From contig CM068582.1 in the NCBI GenBank assembly GCA_035048485.1, positions 19,913,570 to 19,977,569 of the forward strand: a stretch of DNA of 64,000 nt, given 5' to 3'. This document shows, piece after piece, positions 60,101 through 64,000 of this stretch. The notes under the pieces were generated by a model. The model ran no database searches, had not been told where the DNA came from, and saw only the letters and a program-made list of their open reading frames with translations. This DNA comes from Pteria penguin (taxonomy: Eukaryota > Mollusca > Bivalvia > Pterioida > Pteriidae). The first letter of the stretch is position 1. The number at the start of each line of letters is the position of its first letter. A program made the translations under genes and the position numbers.

Positions 60101-62643
60101 TATGTGGTCCTGCACTATAAAGTCTGTGCTCCCTGTTATTTGACCATTACTCTTTAGCATGTTTGTTGCCCTGCACTATAAAGTCTGTGCTCCCTGTTAT
60201 TTGACCATTACACTTTAGCATGTATGTGGTCCTGCACTAAAAAGTCTGTGCTCCCTGTTATTTGACCATTACACTTTAGCATGTATGTGGTCCTGCACTA
60301 TAAAGTCTGTGCTCCCTGTTATTTGACCATTACACTTTAGCATGTTTATGGTCCTGCACTATAAAGTCTGTGCTCCCTGTTATTTTACCATTACACTTTA
60401 GCATGTTTGTGGCCCTGCACTATAAAGTCTGTGCTCCCTGTTATTTGACCATTACACTTTAGCATGTTTATGGTCCTGCACTATAAAGTCTGTGCTCCCT
60501 GTTATTTGACCATTACACTTTAGCATGTATGTGGTCCTGCACTATAAAGTCTGTGCTCCCTGTTATTTTACCATTACACTTTAGCATGTATATAGTCCTG
60601 CACTATTATTTATTGAAAATACATCCAAACTGAAATACATAACATTTAAGTGATTAACAGTACTCCAGGTTCCTTGCAAGTGTTTTCGCTCCACCTTGGA
60701 GTGGGTTCTCAGTGTTGCAAACTTGGTCCAGAAATGTACATAGAGAAACTACATACAGGTCATATAGAATAAAATATCAATGATTCCGAGTATTTCAGAG
60801 GGAAGTGTTGGGGATTTTGGTTTAGTTGAAGTATTGAAAGTACAGTCAACTGTTTCTCGGAATCTTGCCATCATATGGAATATGGTGTTGTACGATTTGC
60901 CGCTGTTACTTTTGTATTCTACAGTAGTAAATATATATTTTAATCCATAGTTTGCTAAAATGGCAGGAAATTTGATCTTATGACTGCTTCTGGTTCTTTA
61001 ATTTGTATTCAACCACTTCATGTTTCTGTAAAATGTTAAGTTGAGTGCATCTCTTTTTTTTTTTATGGTTTTGCCATGTTCAAGAAAATTTATGATTTTG
61101 AATTGAATATGACTCAATTTGAAATGATAAATGAATCACAATATTTCAATTAACAAAAATTATAATGTACAGTTGACACTCGTTATCTCAAACTCGCTTA
61201 AGTCGAAATTCCGTTTATCTCAAAGTCAAGTTCAAGTCCCGAATTTTTTTCTTTAATTTCCATACAATTTTACTTCAGTTAAGTCAAAGTTGGTTTTAAT
61301 TCCGCTTATGTCAAAGGCATTTTACAGTCCCAAAACTCCATTTTCTATATATTTTACACTCGTTATCTCGAAGTGTCAATGTTTGTACAAAATAAATTGA
61401 TTAACATAGCAGTAAAGGTAGAAGAAATGGGAACAACCAATTATCCCAGCGGGGTGTACAGTAATGGCTAATTGTTTGACCATGAAGCCATTTCTACTCA
61501 TTGATGATGATTAGGTAATTGGATTGCATCGGCACTTAATATTTTAAGATATGCTGATCTCGTTAGTAAAAACATCTTCATTTAGGGAAGATTATAGGCC
61601 AGTATCGTTTTCGCAGCTTGTAAATCATTAAGTTTATAAAAAATATAAAGAGTTGAAAATACGATTTAAAAATTTTTCTTCATTTATCGGCTTGCATGTA
61701 TATTCAAATGTTAAAAAGAATGATGGAAAATGGTTACATAAACAGCTGATATTTATCTCAAATTCCGGATAAGTCGAAATATTTGCTCGACTTCGACATA
61801 ACGAGTTTCAACTGTTTTTCAAAATAAACTTTTTTTCAATAATGAATAGGCTACATCTTGTATTTTAAACTGATGAATTGAATTTCACACATCAATCTGA
61901 ATCAGAGTTTCGACCTTGTGACCCCCCATCAATAATAGAGATAGTATATGTAGGAGATAGAAAGAATACCATGAAATGAAAGAAAAAACAGTCATGATTT
62001 TATATACTTTTGTATATTTTATTCCATTTAAAACTGACTTCATATTCTGTTATTGATCACTCGATATACAGATCTATATCTAGACCGAACCAGAGCTGTG
62101 ATTATGTGCGGCCCCAATCATGTATTACTTGTCGATACTGAAATAGACTATTTTACTCCATGCGTTTGTATATACATGTACTGTTTATAATGCATTTTAG
62201 TTTTATTTTGTATGTGATACAGAGTACACAATTTCAATTACATCACATCTTTACGATAGGCTGTATACATAGAAGAAGTTGGTGTCCTTTTTTATGACTT
62301 TCAAGACTATTTCCTTACAGGTTTTTGGGTAAATTGTTATATAAAAAATATCAGTGTTTCACGCATGGGTACCCCAACATGCATGAACACAAGTACAAAG
62401 TGGGGATGGCACTATTGATACCTGTATATTATTATATCTTAAAGTAGTTTCCTGTTTGTAGGTTTGTCAGTGAGTTGAATTATACTGATAAGAATAGCGA
62501 AGGAGAGGTAGAAGAAGAAAAACTGCGTTTGCCAAAATCAGCTCCAAAAACCTTTGTGTCCAGCAATCAGCAGAACATTCAGCAACCATCTACAGTATTT
62601 GCTTATTCCCTATCCATGGCTGGAGTAGGGAGAGGTCATAATG
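39045..62643 (+). CDS. Gtsf1: GTSF1-like CHHC zinc-finger protein, six coding exons, 3' end outside window
   Basis: Seen: exons 39041-39155 (ATG at 39045), 50397-50523, 51115-51216, 54104-54179, 59384-59446 and 62462-62643 all have AG acceptors and GT donors, and they join without a frame break into 220 codons plus one base. Finger 1 is C15-H21-H31-C35 and finger 2 is C47-H53-H63-C67, both C-x5-H-x9-H-x3-C, the spacing of the CHHC (U11-48K/GTSF1) family. Residues 106-113 (PCEENWDE) resemble the acidic/aromatic block after the fingers in GTSF1. Known: animal GTSF1/Asterix proteins bind PIWI and boost piRNA-guided slicing or nuclear silencing, mainly in germ cells. Inference: same role here. 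Residues 114-220 (basic 142-150, acidic 173-180, then [13 protein letters not shown]) make it longer than the roughly 165-aa vertebrate protein. The acceptor just before the ATG implies an upstream 5'UTR exon. Introns are about 11.2, 0.6, 2.9, 5.2 and 3.0 kb. Confidence 0.93.
39402..41988 (+). mobile_element. 'CTCACCTGAG' element, full copy A (2.6 kb), in GTSF1-like intron 1
   Basis: Starts after a T-run with AGCTCACCTGAGCC/AAA/GGCTCAAGTGAGCT (hairpin) and ends with a 16-bp palindrome AGGCCCACTTGGGCCT then CTTGTTT. The body carries two divergent internal sub-repeats ('ttcaaatcc-ctgtggtcaaaa', 'acacatctaaataag'). It is almost the same as copy B at 42766-45331, including small features such as the polyG tracts. 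Reading frames inside are not conserved as a protein. Confidence 0.8.
42008..42029. mobile_element. 22-bp palindromic micro-insertion
   Basis: CAGGGAC...GTCCCTG palindrome. Flanks ATATCAG (42001-42007) and GTATCAG (42030-42036) match at six of seven bases. Lies in GTSF1-like intron 1 just after copy A. Confidence 0.6.
42397..42765 (+). mobile_element. 'CTCACCTGAG' family, short divergent 5' fragment
   Basis: Has the start hairpin AGCTCACCTGAGCC...GGCTCAAGTGAGCT and a GTC-rich tract, then diverges and stops at the start of copy B. No end palindrome of its own. Confidence 0.7.
42766..45331 (+). mobile_element. 'CTCACCTGAG' element, full copy B
   Basis: Same start hairpin and end AGGCCCACTTGGGCCT/CTTGTTT as copy A, with only small indels and scattered substitutions over 2.57 kb. 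This indicates recent tandem duplication or gene conversion. Confidence 0.82.
45332..47421 (+). mobile_element. 'CTCACCTGAG' family, 5'-truncated rearranged copies
   Basis: Repeats the 3' half of copies A and B twice, with end palindromes at about 47077-47095 and 47398-47421. It is mixed with fragments of a second dispersed repeat beginning 'ggattgcaaagcaattc' (46226, 46519; also 47812) and GTCC microsatellites. A 173-bp insertion lies at 47176-47348. Confidence 0.65.
47176..47348. mobile_element. 173-bp insertion, GGGAG...CTCCC ends
   Basis: Begins GGGAGGTACCGTC and ends AGTATCTCCC. It splits the text 'aaataaatgaattcttcc', which is intact in the paralogous copies at about 41910 and 45255, so the empty site is known. 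AT is present on both sides. TIR about 7-10 bp imperfect; superfamily unknown. Confidence 0.75.
47422..48517. other. Intron 1 sequence, no gene
   Basis: AT-rich with a fragment beginning 'actggattgcaaagcaaatc' (47809) shared with 46226 and 46519. Confidence 0.45.
48518..48794 (+). mobile_element. tRNA-derived SINE, family B, full length (GTSF1-like intron 1)
   Basis: Head GCCGGTGTGGCCTAGTGGAT (A box), B box GGTTCGACTCC, domain 'ttctgtctttcagatgagac', 'cactgcttcaggtgggtccg', 'catcaggcagatgccgtcac' and a (TCAA)n tail. CCTATCATTCTGA is duplicated outside (48504-48516 and 48795-48807). The head resembles a tRNA-Arg-like fold but the anticodon stem is poorly paired, so it is not a functional tRNA gene. 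Confidence 0.88.
49157..49330 (+). other. Short basic open frame in intron 1, possible TE fragment
   Basis: Sixty-two codons starting [19 protein letters not shown] and continuing [16 protein letters not shown]. The basic, Glu/Arg-rich style resembles N-terminal nuclear segments of some transposon proteins. No flanking exon, TIR or domain was seen. Function unknown. Confidence 0.25.
50397..50523 (+). CDS. Gtsf1: GTSF1-like coding exon 2: CHHC finger 2
   Basis: The acceptor (T-rich tract, TTCTAG) ends at 50396; the donor is GTAGGA at 50524; it enters in phase 0 and leaves in phase 1. It encodes residues 38-79. [19 protein letters not shown] carries the second finger (C47, H53, H63, C67). CPFNARH is the most conserved string of the GTSF1 family. 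An 11.2-kb intron full of duplicated repeats separates it from exon 1. Confidence 0.94.
51115..51216 (+). CDS. Gtsf1: GTSF1-like coding exon 3: linker and acidic/aromatic motif
   Basis: The acceptor TTTTTATAG ends at 51114 and the donor GTATAG starts at 51217; phase 1 in, phase 1 out. It encodes residues 80-113. A basic stretch (KAKKNGEG) is followed by [17 protein letters not shown]. The PC-acidic-W-acidic block resembles the region after the fingers that family knowledge links to PIWI contact. The reading frame is kept across both junctions. Confidence 0.88.
53684..53950 (-). mobile_element. tRNA-derived SINE, family B, second subtype (GTSF1-like intron 3)
   Basis: Reverse-strand copy ending at the head (GCCGGCATGGCCTAGTGGTA in reverse complement). 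TATGATGATGATTGAT is duplicated on both sides (53668-53683 and 53951-53966). Confidence 0.87.
54104..54179 (+). CDS. Gtsf1: GTSF1-like coding exon 4
   Basis: The acceptor TTTTGCAG ends at 54103 and the donor GTAAAA starts at 54180; phase 1 in, phase 2 out. It encodes residues 114-138, beginning [19 protein letters not shown]. If the donor were not used, a TAA would follow at once. It lies just upstream of the 49-bp minisatellite and the nested transposons of intron 4. Confidence 0.82.
54425..54990. repeat. 49-bp minisatellite, ~11-12 copies, GTSF1-like intron 4
   Basis: 'agccatattatccacatcat' recurs at 49-bp steps (for example 54627, 54676, 54725); a few units have 5-8 bp extra. It ends just before the outer hAT-like element. 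The three long overlapping + strand frames here are by-products of the repeat. Confidence 0.9.
55743..58979 (+). mobile_element. Autonomous hAT-like DNA transposon carrying the 797-aa transposase
   Basis: The left end CAGGGTTCGCACAGCCCT and the inverted right end CATGGTTCATACAGACCT match at 14 of 18 positions. CACTG stands on both sides (55738-55742 and 58980-58984), a 5-bp target duplication; it reads as 6 bp, GCACTG, if the right end is cut one base shorter. Several GGCCCTAAA motifs cluster just inside both ends (about 55757-55840 and 58895-58952), all in the same orientation, as expected for subterminal transposase-binding repeats. The element sits inside another hAT-like element. Confidence 0.8.
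56172..58830 (+). CDS. hAT-like transposase (BED finger, hATC-type C-terminus), two exons
   Basis: Seen: exon 1 is 56172-57198, the intron is 57199-57463 (GT-AG, 265 bp), and exon 2 is 57464-58830 ending in TAA; the join is in frame and gives 797 aa. The N-terminus has an aromatic BED-like motif (SYAW) and C28-x2-C31...H48-x5-H54. Candidate catalytic acids are D201 in VLFDES and D267 in [23 protein letters not shown] segment follows the intron, where hAT enzymes carry their RW motif. Residues 637-647, [11 protein letters not shown], resemble the hATC dimerisation domain, and the last ~90 residues look like a charged coiled coil. AATAAA follows the stop at 58834. No internal stops or frameshifts are visible, so it looks functional. 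It lies in intron 4 of the GTSF1-like gene, same strand. The exact hAT subgroup is uncertain; a domesticated gene is possible but less likely given the flanking TIRs. Confidence 0.82.
59189..59290 (+). mobile_element. SINE family B, 3' fragment
   Basis: Diverged match from 'ccgtcgcaaaggtataaatt' through 'catcaggcagatactatcac' to 'gtgatgtaaatgataaatca'. It lies between the outer hAT-like element and exon 5 of the GTSF1-like gene. Confidence 0.65.
59384..59446 (+). CDS. Gtsf1: GTSF1-like coding exon 5
   Basis: The acceptor TTTCTTTAG ends at 59383 and the donor GTAAAA starts at 59447; phase 2 in, phase 2 out. The 63-bp exon encodes residues 140-159, a basic segment starting [20 protein letters not shown]. 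It is flanked by a hAT-like transposon and SINE fragment upstream and a 61-bp minisatellite downstream. The phase agreement on both sides supports it despite its size. Confidence 0.8.
59590..60606. repeat. 61-bp minisatellite, ~16-17 copies, GTSF1-like intron 5
   Basis: 'cactataaagtctgtgctcc' plus 'ctgttatttgaccattacac' recurs every 61 bp with very little variation across about 1 kb. The outermost copies on the left are more diverged. Confidence 0.93.
60607..61169. other. Intron 5 sequence, no gene
   Basis: Nothing recognised between the 61-bp minisatellite and the Tigger-type element. Confidence 0.45.
61170..61814. mobile_element. Non-autonomous pogo/Tigger-type element in GTSF1-like intron 5
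   Basis: The left end CAGTTGACACTCGTTATCTC and the inverted right end CAGTTGAAACTCGTTATGTC match at 18 of 20 positions. The inner text alternates 'TTATCTCAAA' and 'AAGTCGAAAT' phrases, as in many Tigger termini. The left flank ends in TA; the right flank begins TT, so the TA duplication has decayed. Non-coding, 645 bp. Confidence 0.75.
62462..62643 (+). CDS. Gtsf1: GTSF1-like coding exon 6
   Basis: The acceptor TTTGTAG ends at 62461 and the donor GTTAGT starts at 62644; phase 2 in, phase 1 out. It encodes residues 161-220: an acidic run (EGEVEEEK), a Pro/Ser/Gln-rich segment, then [15 protein letters not shown]. The Gly/Arg end suggests that a Gly-Arg-rich tail may follow. No stop codon is reached, so at least one more exon lies beyond 62644. 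I could not identify it before 64000. Confidence 0.82.
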
Positions 62644-62689
62644 GTTAGTTTTGTACTCATAATTCGTTATCGGTGGCTAGAGTACTTAG

Positions 62690-63210
62690 CAGTCTCCATG
62701 GGCAGTCATATACATATACATGGTACATAGCTCTGACTTATGTGTCTGTCCATCACCACATTATGCTTTGCTGTGTGGTACATAGCTCTGCCTTTTGTGT
62801 CTGTCCATCACCACATTATGTTTTGCTATATGGTACATCGCTATGCCTTATTCGTATGTCCATCACCACATTATGTTTTGCTGTATGGTACATAGCTCTG
62901 CCTTATGTGTCTGTCCATCACCACATTATGTTTTGCTGTATGGTACATAGCTCCACCTTATGTGTCTGTCCATCACCACATTATGCTTTGCTATATGGTA
63001 CATAGCTCTGACTTATGTGTCTGTCCATCACCACATTATGTTTTGCTGTATGGTACATAGCTCTGCCTTATGTGTCTGTCCATCACCACATTATGTTTTG
63101 CTATATGGTACATAGCTCCAACTTATGTGTCTGTCCATCACCACATTATGTTTTGCTATATGGTACATAGCTCTGCCTTATGTGTCTGTCCATCACCACA
63201 TTATATTTAC
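62690..63210. repeat. 55-bp minisatellite, ~9 copies, GTSF1-like intron 6
   Basis: 'tggtacatagctctgcctta' plus 'tgtgtctgtccatcaccaca' recurs every 55 bp (62776, 62831, 62886 and on). The 110-codon frame inside is repeat-derived. Confidence 0.92.
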
Positions 63211-64000
63211 TTTAACTCAAATACCATATGTTAGATTCAAGTCAAATTTAAATGTATGTCTTTGATTTTGTGATCAAAAGGCCATGGTGAAGGTCGAAGT
63301 ATATGAGCATGGAGTGAAAAGATATTAAAAATGGTTTTCAAGTGATAACTCATGTACCAAGTTTAAATATAAACTTAACTGAGAGAAAAGATGCAGAGGT
63401 TTTGGACTTGGAATATAAAAAATTACCATGTCTTATGTTAACTTTAGTATAATTTAAAAATAGTATACAGATTGAAAATTGTTATAAGCCAAATCGCAAA
63501 ACTCGAGTTTCAAACCTCAAGTTGCAAAACTCGGTTCTTTACACTACATGGACATCGACAGTATGTCCCCGAGATCATCACCAAGACCTTCTTCTTAGTT
63601 CTTGTATTGGGTCCCTTTACAACCCAATGCAGACTTTTGCTTGAGCGTTGCACGCTGACTAACATGGCGATAGGGGCTCTATGACGGGCTTTGTCTAAAC
63701 CTGTTTAGAGGAGACAAGGTCCTGATCCTTGTCCCCTCTGACTGTTAGTTGGGGCTCCTATTGATCTGAGCTCAGTTTACTACGGGCTAGCACGGTTTAC
63801 TTATGTTGATGCCACCTTACATATTTTTGATAGCAACATATTATTCTATAAACTTTTCGTGTGTAATAAAATTTCTATGACTTCTCTTCTTGAGAAACCT
63901 GTTGATCCTTGTTCTCTATATGGAGGATTATTTCTAAATTTCTAAATGTGTATCCTTTGTTTGTGCTGCTTTTGTGGTGAGTGGGAAGGTGGGTGCCTGT
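63211..64000. other. Intron 6 sequence to window end; next exon not found
   Basis: No acceptor followed by a Gly/Arg-rich open frame in phase 1 could be picked out. 63640-63790 ('ttgtctaaacctgtttagag', 'ccttgtcccctctgactgtt') looks like dispersed repeat. Confidence 0.4.

Noticed and set aside
63472..63684. Possible last exon of the GTSF1-like gene
   Set aside because: The frame has no acceptor in phase 1 and no Gly/Arg-rich continuation; the surrounding text looks repetitive.

Overview
This is eukaryotic, AT-rich, repeat-dense genomic DNA. The repeat vocabulary points to a bivalve mollusc: tRNA-headed SINEs ending in (TCAA)n, dispersed units with TGACCTTTGACCT blocks, 'gctcacctgagc...aggcccacttgggcct' elements, and 'ggggcataaa' repeats. 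I can name the clade but not the species. Almost every long open frame is a by-product of repeats. Two real protein-coding structures stand out.

(1) A spliced GTSF1-like gene (two CHHC zinc fingers, piRNA-pathway cofactor family) lies on the + strand. Six coding exons run from 39041 to 62643, and all exon junctions agree in phase. The first 220 residues are readable and the gene continues beyond the window. Its introns hold recently duplicated 2.6-kb repeats, three minisatellites (49, 61 and 55 bp units), a pogo/Tigger-type element, SINEs and nested hAT-like transposons. (2) A two-exon hAT-like transposase gene (797 aa, BED-type finger, hATC-like C-terminus, coiled coil) lies inside intron 4 of that gene in the same orientation. 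It sits in a 3.24-kb element (55743-58979) with imperfect terminal inverted repeats and a CACTG target duplication. That element is itself inserted in a non-autonomous hAT-like element (54998-59154, perfect 15-bp TIR, TACAC duplication).

Layout: 0.4-0.85 kb nuclear-receptor-motif repeat; 1.45-3.05 kb inverted repeat and a pogo/Tigger relic; 5.7-7.4 kb 'ctcacctgag' element (minus); 7.6-14.1 kb a possible 6.5-kb element with long TIRs, interrupted by a hAT-like insertion (7637-8546) and a 3.05-kb TIR element (10908-13961); 15.9-17.7 kb broken coding relic; 19.5-20.1 kb palindromic MITE split by two SINEs; 20.9-22.2 kb tandem array rich in nuclear-receptor half sites; 24-28 kb microsatellites, small MITEs, a LINE tail and tiny palindromic insertions; 28.6-30.5 kb nested inverted repeats and a hAT-like element; 30.5-32.7 kb and 32.7-35.0 kb two adjacent giant foldbacks, each carrying a later insertion; 37.3 kb 32-bp minisatellite; 39.0 kb to the end, the GTSF1-like gene.

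The most unusual signals are a set of 17-38 bp, nearly pure palindromic insertions sharing CAGRGAC...GTCYCTG ends and 7-bp target duplications; recurrent CAG-ended elements with 5- or 6-bp rather than 8-bp duplications; and an apparently intact hAT-like transposase gene inside a gene of the transposon-silencing pathway.
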